Part shown: positions 11,284 through 18,643 of the stretch, piece by piece
How the letters are laid out: every line of letters starts with the position of its first letter
Position numbering within the stretch: position 1 is the first letter of the stretch
IMG/VR virus record: IMGVR_UViG_3300032323_002134
Coordinates: 1 to 20,001 of that record
Direction: 5' to 3' (one strand)
Length of the DNA stretch: 20,001 nt
From: a virus
Notes under the pieces: model-generated
Database searches by the model: none
The model's input: the letters and a program-made list of their open reading frames with translations, nothing else
Told to the model about the DNA's origin: nothing
Made by a program: the position numbers and the translations under genes

Positions 11284-11697
11284 ATGTCGAGCAACACCAA
11301 GCCGATTGGCGTCGCCTACGAAGACCAGGACATCGTTGGCTCCAACCGTATTCTGTCGGGCGATGAACTGGGCTACGCGCCGGAGGCCCAGGGCGCCGTG
11401 ACCCAGGCGACCAGCAAGTCCACGGCCGTGACGCTGAACACTTCGGCGGGCCGCATCACGATGAACAACGCCTCGCTGGGCGCGACGACCAACGTGACCT
11501 TCACGCTGAACAACTCCAAGATCAGCCTCAACGACGTGATGGTTCTGAGCGTGTCGGAGAATGCGACCGCCGGGGCCTACAACTGCTGGGTTTCGGGTAA
11601 GTCGGTCGGTTCGGCCACCATCACGGTGCGGAACATCAGCGCCAGCCCGCTGTCCGAAGCGGTCGTCATCAACTTCGCCATTATCCACTGCGTGTAA
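11284..11697 (+). CDS. Probable virion-associated beta-rich protein, 137 aa
   Basis: Begins MSSNTKPIGVAYEDQDIVGS. After residue ~38 it is strand-rich with Thr/Ser/Asn (TQATSKSTAVTLNTSAGRIT, NVTFTLNNSKI, VMVLSVSE, then GAYNCWVSGKS, ATITVRNISASPLSEAVVIN). I recognise this TQATSKST..TLN...G.I.M...L pattern from uncharacterised proteins beside phage head genes; a beta-sandwich decoration or structural role is likely but unproven. TTAGGA lies just upstream of the ATG. It ends in a TAATG overlap with the next gene. Confidence 0.82.
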   Translation: MSSNTKPIGVAYEDQDIVGSNRILSGDELGYAPEAQGAVTQATSKSTAVTLNTSAGRITMNNASLGATTNVTFTLNNSKISLNDVMVLSVSENATAGAYNCWVSGKSVGSATITVRNISASPLSEAVVINFAIIHCV

Positions 11698-11954
11698 TGC
11701 CGAAGAAGGGCGTCTCCCTAGCCGTAGGCCGAGGCGAGAAGCTACCGACGAGCAAGGGCGCCGGCCTGACTGCAAAGGGCCGGGCCAAGTACAATCGCGA
11801 GACGGGCTCCAACCTCAAGCCCCCGGCTCCCAGCCCCAAGACCGAGGCTGACGCTAGACGGAAAGCTAGCTTTTGTGCGAGAATGGCACCTATCGCAAAA
11901 AAAGCGGGCGAGGGTAGCCGTGCAAAAGCCTCTATGCGTCGTTGGAAATGCTGA
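11697..11954 (+). CDS. Small basic DUF6321-like protein, 85 aa
   Basis: Begins MPKKGVSLAVGRGEKLPTSK, with the family signature KGAGLTAKGRAKYNRETGSN near residues 20-39 and a C-terminal SFCARM......RAKASMRRWKC. I recognise this as the DUF6321-type small phage protein that commonly sits between terminase and portal; its function is unknown. Its basic, Gly/Lys-rich make-up suggests nucleic-acid contact, possibly packaged with DNA. From about 11850 onward codon choice turns markedly less GC-rich than in the rest of the gene, just where the adjacent HNH gene begins. The start is in a TAATG overlap. Confidence 0.85.
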   Translation: MPKKGVSLAVGRGEKLPTSKGAGLTAKGRAKYNRETGSNLKPPAPSPKTEADARRKASFCARMAPIAKKAGEGSRAKASMRRWKC

Positions 11955-11964
11955 GGACGTTGAG

Positions 11965-12393
11965 ATGTGGCTCGACGTCAAAGGCTATGAAGGAAAATAC
12001 CAAGTCAGCAGTTTGGGCCGCGTAAAATCGCTTGCCCGAACGCGACGCGGCAAAAGTAACTGCTTGGTCCCCATTCCAGAAATTATGATGCGTCTATCGA
12101 TTAAGAAGGATAATGGGCGCACAAAGCCATATGCTGAGGTGAGGTTTCGCAATGGGGGACTTAGGACCGAACGGTGCAAAGCGTTTTTGGTGCATCGTTT
12201 AGTTGCGGACGCTTTTATTAAGCGTTTGGAACCCGGCGAACAGGTTGATCACATTAACGGTGTCCATAGCGACAACCGGGCGGCTAATTTACGGGTTATG
12301 AAATCCGTTGAACATGCTAGGATGCACCCTACTGTGGTACAGCCGAACCCGAGAGATGCCGTTTCCGGCAGGTATGCAAAGAGGACGGTGTGA
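11965..12393 (+). CDS. HNH homing endonuclease with NUMOD4 domain, 142 aa
   Basis: Free-standing homing endonuclease expected to cut an allele lacking the gene and spread by repair. The ATG at 11965 is chosen because GAGGA precedes it by seven bases; the upstream 30 codons in frame overlap the previous gene and are a shadow. Residues 2-30 are NUMOD4: W.DVKGYEGKYQVSSLGRVKSLAR. Residues ~74-118 are the HNH_3 core: LVHRLVADAF with His77, VDHINGVHSDNR with Asp95-His96-Asn98, and NLRVMKSVEHAR. All key residues are present. Codon usage is clearly more A/T-rich than its neighbours, a mark of recent insertion. It ends in a TGATG overlap with the next gene, so the operon is not broken. Confidence 0.92.
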   Translation: MWLDVKGYEGKYQVSSLGRVKSLARTRRGKSNCLVPIPEIMMRLSIKKDNGRTKPYAEVRFRNGGLRTERCKAFLVHRLVADAFIKRLEPGEQVDHINGVHSDNRAANLRVMKSVEHARMHPTVVQPNPRDAVSGRYAKRTV

Positions 12394-12554
12394 TGGCCAA
12401 GCCAGGTCTGTACGCCAACATCCACGCGAAGAAGGCCCGCATCGCCGCCGGCTCCGGCGAGAAGATGCGGAAGCCGGGCTCCAAGGGCGCGCCCACCGCG
12501 GCTGCGTTCCGCGAGTCTGCCAAGACGGCCAAGCCCGCGAAGAAGGGTAAGTGA
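12393..12554 (+). CDS. Small basic conserved phage protein, 53 aa
   Basis: Starts at the ATG at 12393 overlapping the HNH stop by one base. Begins MAKPGLYANIHAKKARIAAG, then SGEKMRKPGSKGAPTAAAFR and a Lys/Ala-rich tail (ESAKTAKPAKKGK). The PGLYANIHAK..RIAAGSGEKMR pattern is one I know from short conserved proteins next to phage portal genes and in some bacterial genomes; no function is established. The high lysine content suggests DNA or RNA contact. The overlapping longer frame (12308-12550) is a shadow. Confidence 0.85.
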   Translation: MAKPGLYANIHAKKARIAAGSGEKMRKPGSKGAPTAAAFRESAKTAKPAKKGK

Positions 12555-12555
12555 C

Positions 12556-12981
12556 ATGCCCGGCGGCGCCGCATCCGGCTACCCGCAGGGCTTTTACGGG
12601 ATAGGCGTGCGCCAGGATCTGTTCCCCGGCGAAGATGACTATTTTCGCCGCAACCCCAACGTCACGGGCATGGCGGCCGAAGACGACCGCATCATCATGA
12701 ACCCGTACAGCCGGCTAAACGACGCGCAGCGCCGTGCGGTCATGCTGAACGAGGCGGCCCGAGTTCACATGCGGCGCAACTTTGACGCCCCGCAGTTCAC
12801 CCTGACACCGACTCAAACCGAGCGGTTTAAGGGGTATTCTAACGACGAAGCGGATGTACGAGCTACCATCGCCGCACGTATTCTTTCTGGCGACACGTCC
12901 GCTGGCGATGCTACGCCGGAGCAACTAGACTACGTTTCTAGGCTTCGCCGGTTCATGGGAGTGACAGATGCCGCTCGTTAA
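12556..12981 (+). CDS. Conserved phage hypothetical protein, 141 aa
   Basis: Begins [20 protein letters not shown]; the core [20 protein letters not shown], then [21 protein letters not shown] and [15 protein letters not shown] is one I recognise from phages with P22-like portals, usually unannotated and upstream of the portal. The C-terminus is helical ([29 protein letters not shown]). The polar, acidic character and position suggest a structural or assembly role; nothing indicates an enzyme. AAGAAGGG lies about eight bases upstream, and the 3' end overlaps the next gene by 14 nt. Confidence 0.82.
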   Translation: MPGGAASGYPQGFYGIGVRQDLFPGEDDYFRRNPNVTGMAAEDDRIIMNPYSRLNDAQRRAVMLNEAARVHMRRNFDAPQFTLTPTQTERFKGYSNDEADVRATIAARILSGDTSAGDATPEQLDYVSRLRRFMGVTDAAR

Positions 12982-13108
12982 ATCAGCATCCAAGGATGCG
13001 TTCCGCAAGAACGTGAAGGCTGAGATTGCCGCCGGCAAGCCGCCGAAGCAGGCGGTCGCAATCGCGTACTCGACCAAGCGCGAAGCGGCCAAGAAAGGCA
13101 AGAAGTAA
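12968..13108 (+). CDS. Small basic conserved phage protein, 46 aa
   Basis: ATG at 12968 inside the end of the previous gene. Reads [20 protein letters not shown], then [20 protein letters not shown] and a Lys-rich end. The pattern [15 protein letters not shown]...[12 protein letters not shown] is strongly conserved across many unrelated tailed phages and is familiar to me, but without an assigned function. Two short helices flank the [11 protein letters not shown] motif, which is also seen in other small basic phage proteins of unknown role. It ends two bases before the portal start. Confidence 0.87.
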   Translation: MPLVKSASKDAFRKNVKAEIAAGKPPKQAVAIAYSTKREAAKKGKK

Positions 13109-13110
13109 GC

Positions 13111-15264
13111 ATGGCTGCGAACGACGTACAGGCTGCCGGGCGCGTCTCCGACAGCGACGAGGCGGATCGCCTGTCCGTCATGCGGCGCCGCTACACGATG
13201 GCGCTGTCGGCTTACTCGGACAGCCGTGAAGACGAGCTGGACGACCTGCGCTTCATGGCGGGTTCGCCCGACAACCAATGGCAATGGCCCGCTGACGTGC
13301 TGGCGACTCGTGGGTCGGTGCAAGGTCAGACGATTAACGCCCGCCCCTGCCTGACGATCAACAAGCTGCCGCAGCACGTCCGTCAGGTGACGAACGAGCA
13401 GCGCCAGAACCGCCCGACGGGCAAGGTAATCCCGGCCGATGACCGCGCTGACGTGCGCGTGGCCGAGATCTTCGACGGCATGGTCCGGCACATCGAGTAC
13501 ATCTCGGACGCCGACGTCGCCTACGACACCGCCTGCGACAACCAAGTCACTTACGGCGAGGGCTACATCCGCATCCTGACGGAGTACTGCCGCGAGGACA
13601 GCTTCGACCAGGATCTGAAAATCGGCCGCATCCGCAACGCCTTCTCGGTCTACATGGACCCGGCGATCCAGGATCCATGCGGTTCGGACGCCGAGTGGTG
13701 CTTCATCACCGAGGACGTCAGCAAGGCCGATTACGAGCGGATGTTCCCCGACGCTGCGCCAATCTCCAGCCTTATGACGCAGGGCGTAGGCGACCAGAGC
13801 CTGTCGCAATGGCTGTCGGAGGACATGGTCCGCATCGCGGAGTACTTCTACTACGAGCATGAAGCCGCGACGCTGAACCTCTACCCGGACAACATCACGG
13901 CCTTCGCCAACACGCCGCAGGACAAGGCCCTTAAGGCCATGTTCGGCAAGCCGCTGCGGTCCCGCAAGGTGGATCGCAAGAAGGTCAAGTGGATCAAGAC
14001 CAACGGCTTCGAAGTGCTGGAGGAGCGCGACTGGGCGGGCAAGTGGATCCCGGTCGTGCGCGTCGTCGGCAACGAATTCGAAGTGGACGGCCAGCTCTAC
14101 GTCTCGGGCCTTGTGCGGAACGCCAAGGACGCCCAGCGCATGTACAACTACTGGGTCAGCCAGGAGGCCGAGATGCTGGCCCTGGCGCCCAAGGCGCCCT
14201 TCATTGGCTACGGTGGCCAGTTTGAAGGCTACGAGATGCATTGGAAGACGGCCAACACGAACAATTGGCCGTACCTGGAGGTCAACCCGGACGTCACGGA
14301 CGGCGCCGGCTCGCCCCTGCCGCTGCCGCAGCGCGCCCCGCCGCCGCTGGCCCAGACGGGGCTCATCCAAGCCAAGCTGGGGGCCTCTGACGACATCAAG
14401 GCCACCACGGGCCAGTACGACAGCAGCCTTGGCGCCCAGAGCAACGAGCGGTCTGGCCGGGCCATCCTGGCGCGCGAGAAGCAGGGCGACACCGGGACGT
14501 ACCACTACGTCGATAACCTCTCCCGCGCGATCCGCTACGTCACGCGCCAGCTCGTCGATCTGATCCCGAAGATCTACGACACCGCCCGCGTGGCCCGCAT
14601 CGTGGGCCTTGACGGCGAAGTCGGCATGGTCCGCATCAACCCGACCCAGCAGGAGCCCGTGAAGGAGATCCGCGACGAGAACGGGCTGGTGATCGACAAG
14701 ATCTACAACCCGTCGGTCGGCACCTACGACGTCTGCGTGACCACCGGCCCCGGCTACATGACCAAGCGCCAGGAAGCCCTGGACGCCATGTCCATGCTGC
14801 TCCAGTCCAACCCGCAGCTTTGGCAGGTTGCCGGCGACCTGTTCATCAAAAACATGGACTGGCCGGGCGCGCAGGAGATGGCTGCACGCTTCGCCAAGAT
14901 CATTGACCCGAAGGTCATGGAAGGCGAGGACCAGTCGCCCGAGATGCAGATGGCCAAAATGCAGATCGAGGCGCTGACGAAGGAGTTGAACCAAGTCGTT
15001 GGGATGCTTCAGCGCGTCGAGCAGTCCATCGAGGCGCAGGAAGTGCAGATCAAGGCGTATGACGCCGAGACGAAGCGCATTTCGGCCGTCCAGGCAGGCA
15101 TGACGCCGGAGCAGATCCAAGATATCGTGATGGGCACCATCGCCGCGGCGATGGACACGGGCGACATTGTGGGCCGAGACACCCCGATGGAGCGCCAGAT
15201 GCCCGTTATGGAACCCGAAATGGGCGGTATGCCGCCTCAAATGCCCCCTGGAGGGCCGATGTGA
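13111..15264 (+). CDS. P22-like portal protein
   Basis: 717-aa subunit of the dodecameric portal ring through which the terminase pumps DNA and to which tail parts attach; length is close to P22 portal (725 aa). Early landmarks: SVMRRRYTMALSAYSDSRED, LDDLRFMAGSP...QW, then RPCLTINKLPQHVRQVTNEQ and RQNRP near residues 75-103. Mid-protein: VTYGEGYIRI, FSVYMDPAIQDPCGSDAEWC and FITEDVSKADYERMFP, typical for this family. Later: LGAQSNERSGRAILAREKQG and DTGTYHYVDNLSRAIR, the clip/stem-proximal region. The C-terminal ~150 residues form a helical barrel-like segment (EGEDQSPEMQMAKMQIEALT, Gln/Glu-rich) with a Met/Pro/Gly tail. No truncation. Confidence 0.96.
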   Translation: MAANDVQAAGRVSDSDEADRLSVMRRRYTMALSAYSDSREDELDDLRFMAGSPDNQWQWPADVLATRGSVQGQTINARPCLTINKLPQHVRQVTNEQRQNRPTGKVIPADDRADVRVAEIFDGMVRHIEYISDADVAYDTACDNQVTYGEGYIRILTEYCREDSFDQDLKIGRIRNAFSVYMDPAIQDPCGSDAEWCFITEDVSKADYERMFPDAAPISSLMTQGVGDQSLSQWLSEDMVRIAEYFYYEHEAATLNLYPDNITAFANTPQDKALKAMFGKPLRSRKVDRKKVKWIKTNGFEVLEERDWAGKWIPVVRVVGNEFEVDGQLYVSGLVRNAKDAQRMYNYWVSQEAEMLALAPKAPFIGYGGQFEGYEMHWKTANTNNWPYLEVNPDVTDGAGSPLPLPQRAPPPLAQTGLIQAKLGASDDIKATTGQYDSSLGAQSNERSGRAILAREKQGDTGTYHYVDNLSRAIRYVTRQLVDLIPKIYDTARVARIVGLDGEVGMVRINPTQQEPVKEIRDENGLVIDKIYNPSVGTYDVCVTTGPGYMTKRQEALDAMSMLLQSNPQLWQVAGDLFIKNMDWPGAQEMAARFAKIIDPKVMEGEDQSPEMQMAKMQIEALTKELNQVVGMLQRVEQSIEAQEVQIKAYDAETKRISAVQAGMTPEQIQDIVMGTIAAAMDTGDIVGRDTPMERQMPVMEPEMGGMPPQMPPGGPM

Positions 15265-15629
15265 TGAGCAACTGCGCCGAGTTCATCGGAACGCTGTTCT
15301 TGGCCCGCGATACGGCCCATTCCGTGCATCTGAACACCCGTAGCTACGCCAAGCACAAGGCGTTAGGGAAGTTTTACGAGGGCGTTGTTGACCTCGCGGA
15401 CAAGCTGGCCGAGGCATACCAGGGCCGACATGGGCTGATTGGGCCGATTGCGCTTATGTCGGCCAAAAAGACCAACAACATCGTCGAGTTCCTTGAGGAC
15501 AACCTCAAGGACATCGAGGAGATGCGCTACAAGGTCATGGACAAGAGCGATACGGCGCTTCAGAACATCGTGGACGAGATCGTCGGGCTGTATCTGTCTA
15601 CGCTGTACAAGCTCAAGTTTTTGGCCTGA
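15264..15629 (+). CDS. DUF5856-family phage protein, 121 aa
   Basis: The ATG at 15264 shares one base with the portal stop (TGATG), with GGAGGG about nine bases upstream; a GTG one codon earlier (15261) is an alternative. Begins MSNCAEFIGTLFLARDTAHS, then VHLNTRSYAKHKALGKFYEG and VVDLADKLAEAYQGRHGLIG, ending in helices (NIVEFLEDNLKDIEEMRYKV, SDTALQNIVDEIVGLYLSTL). The LFL.RD.AH..HL.T.SYA.H.AL..FY signature is that of DUF5856. The all-helical bundle with spaced His/Glu/Asp resembles ferritin-like folds, but no metal role is known to me. Usually adjacent to portal or head genes. Confidence 0.88.
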   Translation: MSNCAEFIGTLFLARDTAHSVHLNTRSYAKHKALGKFYEGVVDLADKLAEAYQGRHGLIGPIALMSAKKTNNIVEFLEDNLKDIEEMRYKVMDKSDTALQNIVDEIVGLYLSTLYKLKFLA

Positions 15630-15643
15630 CGGAGAACGCCCTT

Positions 15644-16015
15644 ATGGCCGTCATTTACACCACAGCCGTCAAAAACGCCCGTCTTGAGGCGGTTGTCACG
15701 TCGATTGGCGCGACTGGCGTGCTGGAAATCGGCACGTCTGGCATGGGCACCGTGCTGTTTTCGGTCAATCTCAACAACCCAGCCGGCACCGCAGCCAGCG
15801 GTATCCTGACGTTTAGCGGGTTTCCAAAGAACACCACGGCGATTGCTAACGGCACGGCCGCGTCTGCGCGGATCCGCACGGCCACGGGCGGCACCGACAT
15901 TGTGACCGGACTGACGGTCGGCACGACCGGCACCGATGTTATCGTCAATACGACGACCGTCGCCATAAGCGACCCGGTGCAGGTGACGTCTGCAACCATC
16001 ACGCACGCCGCTTGA
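15644..16015 (+). CDS. Probable virion protein, beta-rich, 123 aa
   Basis: Begins MAVIYTTAVKNARLEAVVTS, then IGATGVLEIGTSGMGTVLFS, VNLNNPAGTAASGILTFSGF and VNTTTVAISDPVQVTSATIT. Entirely strand/turn-rich, with Gly, Thr and Ala dominating. I recognise the MAVIYTT.VKN.R...V...I.A....LEIGT.GM pattern from uncharacterised proteins among structural genes of alphaproteobacterial phages. Most likely a tail or capsid accessory subunit; the exact role is not assignable. CGGAGAA lies upstream of the ATG. Confidence 0.83.
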   Translation: MAVIYTTAVKNARLEAVVTSIGATGVLEIGTSGMGTVLFSVNLNNPAGTAASGILTFSGFPKNTTAIANGTAASARIRTATGGTDIVTGLTVGTTGTDVIVNTTTVAISDPVQVTSATITHAA

Positions 16016-16026
16016 GGGCATAGACC

Positions 16027-17772
16027 ATGCCGTTTATTGTAGCCGACCGCGTCAAGGAAACCTCTACCACAACCGGCACCGGCTCTTACGCGCTTGCGGG
16101 CGCCGTCGCTAACTTCCGTGCTTTCTCCAGCGTTTGCGCTAACACCGACACCGTTAACTACGCAGCCGTGGACAATAGCGGCGCGGGCTGGGAAGTCGGG
16201 CTGGGCACATGGTCTACGGGCAACACGCTGGCCCGCACTACGATCTATGCCTCCAGCAACGGCGGCGCCGCGGTTAACTGGTCCGCCGGCACCCGAGAGG
16301 TCTTTCTTACCGCCGCCGCCACATACTTGGCGTCGCGGGCTGCGTCTGGCGCAAACAGCGACATTACGAGCTTGACTGGCCTGACGACCGCGTTGTCGGT
16401 TGGCCAAGGCGGTACAGGCGCAACCACGCTGACCGCCAACAACGTTATCCTTGGCAACGGCACGTCTGCCGTTCAGTTTGTCGCCCCCGGCACCAACGGC
16501 AATGTGCTGACATCCAATGGTACCACCTGGGTGTCTCAGGCTGGCGGTGGTGGCGGGTTGTTGGGCGCTACCGACAGCGCCACGCCGTTTGAGACGTCTT
16601 TGGGCTTTGGCGCGGGGGCTAACACGACCGGCGTGAACAACACGTTTGTCGGCTATCAAGCGGGCACGGCCAACACGTCTGGCACAAACAACACCGCGCT
16701 GGGCTATCAAGCCTTTGACGCCGCCACCACCGGCTCCAACAACACGGCCATCGGTACCGCCGCTCTCGGCGCCCTTACAACCGGTAGCAACAATATTGCT
16801 CTTGGCCCTAGCGTTATGACTGGCGTTGTAACAGGCAATCAAAATATTGGCATAGGATCTTCTGCCCTCGCTGCTCTTACGGGGGGCTTTAACAATATTG
16901 CTATCGGCAATAGTTCAATCGACGTTCTCACAACTGGCTCTAGCAACATCGGCATAGGCCAGAACTCTCTCGGCGCCCTCACCGCTGGTGCCAGCAATGT
17001 CGCCATCGGTAGTGGCGCTCTAGACGCAGCCACAACTGGTGGTCAAAACATAGCCATCGGCTTAGACGCAATGGGGGCCGGTGTGGCTACGGCGGCAACC
17101 GGAAACAACGTAGCTATTGGCAACGCTGCGGGAAACGCCATTACTTCTGGGGCAAACAACATTGCTATCGGCGCGGGTGCTTTCGACGCGTCGACGGTTG
17201 GCGGTCGCAATATCGCTATCGGCCTGGACGCAATGGGTTCTGGCGCCGCAAGCAATACTTCGGGCGACAACATATGCATTGGTTATCGTGCCGGAAATTT
17301 GATTACTAGCGCGGTGGACAACGTATTTATCGGCGGAGACGCCGGAAATACAGTTACTACGGGAAACAACAACGTAGTTATTGGTCGCGGCGCCGCCGCG
17401 TCCTCTGCCACCGTATTTAACGAGATCACTCTGGGTGACGGCGCCATCACGAACTTCCGTGTGCCGGGCGTAGGCTTCCGCTTCAATACGACGAACGGCA
17501 TGGTCGTCCCTAAAACGGTTACGGCCGCAGGGACGACAGGCGCTCAGACGATCAACCGGACGGCTGGTACGGTGAACTTTGCCGCCGCCGCCGCAAGCCT
17601 TGTCGTCACGAACAGCTTTGTGGACGCGAACTCCATCATCATCGCGACGGTCGGCACCAACGACACGACCATGAAGTCGGTGGCGGCTGTCGCGGGCGCA
17701 GGGTCTTTTACGCTGCACGCGAACGCCGCCGCTACTGCGGAGACCCGCGTCAACTTCCTTGTCGTCAACTAA
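16027..17772 (+). CDS. Tail-fibre-like protein with YadA-head-like beta-roll
   Basis: 581-aa probable tail fibre/spike or adhesin. Residues 1-~105 (MPFIVADRVKETSTTTGTGS, ..., TREVFLTAAATYL) match N-terminal domains of phage fibre-like proteins. Residues ~126-172 carry the common fibre linker GQGGTGATTLTANNVILGNG...GNVLTSNGTTW. A poly-Gly hinge leads to about 15 tandem repeats (206-~455) of 17 residues, two of them 20, with consensus [TIV]xIGxxAxxxxxTGxNN, like the left-handed beta-roll head of YadA-type trimeric adhesins. The C-terminal ~110 residues (VVPKTVTAAGTTGAQTINRT, ...) form another beta domain, perhaps receptor-binding or a trimerisation tip. DNA of the repeat region is visibly less GC-rich than its flanks. 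Confidence 0.85.
   Translation: MPFIVADRVKETSTTTGTGSYALAGAVANFRAFSSVCANTDTVNYAAVDNSGAGWEVGLGTWSTGNTLARTTIYASSNGGAAVNWSAGTREVFLTAAATYLASRAASGANSDITSLTGLTTALSVGQGGTGATTLTANNVILGNGTSAVQFVAPGTNGNVLTSNGTTWVSQAGGGGGLLGATDSATPFETSLGFGAGANTTGVNNTFVGYQAGTANTSGTNNTALGYQAFDAATTGSNNTAIGTAALGALTTGSNNIALGPSVMTGVVTGNQNIGIGSSALAALTGGFNNIAIGNSSIDVLTTGSSNIGIGQNSLGALTAGASNVAIGSGALDAATTGGQNIAIGLDAMGAGVATAATGNNVAIGNAAGNAITSGANNIAIGAGAFDASTVGGRNIAIGLDAMGSGAASNTSGDNICIGYRAGNLITSAVDNVFIGGDAGNTVTTGNNNVVIGRGAAASSATVFNEITLGDGAITNFRVPGVGFRFNTTNGMVVPKTVTAAGTTGAQTINRTAGTVNFAAAAASLVVTNSFVDANSIIIATVGTNDTTMKSVAAVAGAGSFTLHANAAATAETRVNFLVVN
16642..17440 (+). repeat. Coding tandem repeats, 51-bp period
   Basis: About 15 units, each encoding ~17 residues of the pattern xxIGxxAxxxxxTGxNN. 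The protein consensus is much better kept than the DNA: codons for Asn, Ile and Gly vary freely between units, so the repeats are old or under protein-level selection, not a recent slippage expansion. Two units have three extra codons (GAGVATAATGNN-like and GSGAASNTSGDN-like). Confidence 0.75.
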
Positions 17773-17783
17773 AGGCCACAGAG

Positions 17784-18026
17784 ATGACCGACAACCCAAC
17801 CCCTGAGCAGATCGCTCAACACTACTCGGCCTGCCTCGACAGCGTGGCGTTGATCCACGACGCCGTTGCCAACCCCGCAAACTACGAAAGTGATCCCACC
17901 GCCATCGAGCGCAACGTGCGCCACCTTGAGGGTATGCAGCTGGCCGCGTTCTGGACGGACGAAGACATGGCCCCCATCGACGCCGCCATTGTAGCGGGTA
18001 ACGCCGCCATGTCGGCTAACGGCTAA
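17784..18026 (+). CDS. Hypothetical protein, 80 aa
   Basis: Begins MTDNPTPEQIAQHYSACLDS, then VALIHDAVANPANYESDPTA and IERNVRHLEGMQLAAFWTDE. Acidic and helical, with a final AIVAGNAAMSANG. Position right after the fibre gene, with CACAGAG before the ATG, suggests a small assembly helper or virion accessory protein, but the sequence shows no known domain. The pattern of alternating helices and the D.P.A.ERN..HLE stretch is seen in small phage proteins of unknown function. Confidence 0.8.
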   Translation: MTDNPTPEQIAQHYSACLDSVALIHDAVANPANYESDPTAIERNVRHLEGMQLAAFWTDEDMAPIDAAIVAGNAAMSANG

Positions 18027-18046
18027 GACAGCGTAGGGCGCCCGCT

Positions 18047-18325
18047 ATGCTTGGGTTTTCACCTCTCAGCACAACGGCCATTTCGGAAGTGCCGGCTGCG
18101 GCCGCCACCGGAATTGTCGCGTCGCTGGCGGCGTCCGAAACCGGCCCAGATATTTTTGCCGCAAACGCCTTTATCGGATATAAGGTCACGGCGGCGATGG
18201 CCGCGTCAGAGACTGGACCGGACATATTTGCAGCATCAGCCTTTATCGGCACACCCCCGCCGCCGGTCACGGACACCATATACTTTATTAAGTTGCGTTC
18301 TTTTACGGAACGTAGGAGGATCTGA
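18047..18325 (+). CDS. Small virion-type protein with internal duplication, 92 aa
   Basis: Begins MLGFSPLSTTAISEVPAAAA, a start I know from small phage structural-region proteins. Two copies of a 23-residue unit follow: LAASETGPDIFAANAFIG (residues ~26-43) and MAASETGPDIFAASAFIG (~50-68). A Pro-rich linker (GTPPPPVTD) and a strand (TIYFIKLRSFTERRR) finish it. The (A)SETG.D.FA repeat resembles those in phage proteins with repeated beta-hairpins; the role is unknown. The stop overlaps the strong ribosome-binding region of the next gene. Confidence 0.8.
   Translation: MLGFSPLSTTAISEVPAAAATGIVASLAASETGPDIFAANAFIGYKVTAAMAASETGPDIFAASAFIGTPPPPVTDTIYFIKLRSFTERRRI
18314..18319 (+). promoter_or_regulatory. 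Strong Shine-Dalgarno before the 101-aa protein
   Basis: AGGAGG, eight bases upstream of the ATG at 18328 and inside the last codons of the preceding gene. A perfect consensus, suggesting an abundant product. Confidence 0.7.
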
Positions 18326-18327
18326 CG

Positions 18328-18633
18328 ATGGCCATCAACCTTAAAGCAATCACCTCTTGCCTCGGGTACCAGCAGATCACCTCGCTGAGTAGCGCGGCTG
18401 CTCTTACCGTGCCCACGGTGGACGCCAACGGGCTGTCCGTAAAGCCGACAATCGCGATCATCACCCCCGAAGGCGCGGGTGTTCGCTGGCGCGATGACGG
18501 CGTGCTCCCGACCGGCACGGTTGGTATGCCGCTGGCCGCTGGTGTGACCCTGCAGTACGACGGAAGTCTGTCGCAGATCCGGTTTATCCAGCAGGCTCCC
18601 GGCGCGATCATCAACATCGCCTACTACGCATAA
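18328..18633 (+). CDS. Probable abundant virion protein, 101 aa
   Basis: Begins MAINLKAITSCLGYQQITSL, then SSAAALTVPTVDANGLSVKP and TIAIITPEGAGVRWRDDGVL, PTGTVGMPLAAGVTLQYDGS, LSQIRFIQQAPGAIINIAYY. Compact, all-beta pattern with the motif VRWRDDG..PT.T.GMPL.AG, familiar from small proteins in phage structural clusters. A capsid-decoration or tail-accessory role is plausible. The consensus ribosome-binding site before it and the clean spacing to the next gene suggest high expression. Confidence 0.83.
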   Translation: MAINLKAITSCLGYQQITSLSSAAALTVPTVDANGLSVKPTIAIITPEGAGVRWRDDGVLPTGTVGMPLAAGVTLQYDGSLSQIRFIQQAPGAIINIAYYA

Positions 18634-18638
18634 GGAGG
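18632..18638 (+). promoter_or_regulatory. Strong Shine-Dalgarno before the coiled-coil protein
   Basis: AAGGAGG directly after the TAA of the previous gene and five bases before the ATG at 18644. Fixes that ATG as the start. Confidence 0.65.
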
Positions 18639-18643
18639 CGATC

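Noticed and set aside
12925-15240. 771-codon open frame antisense to the portal gene
   Set aside because: It is a high-GC shadow: His/Arg/Val/Leu/Asp-rich with no domain pattern, lying opposite a full portal gene with clear motifs. Similar antisense frames lie opposite the polymerase, primase and fibre genes.
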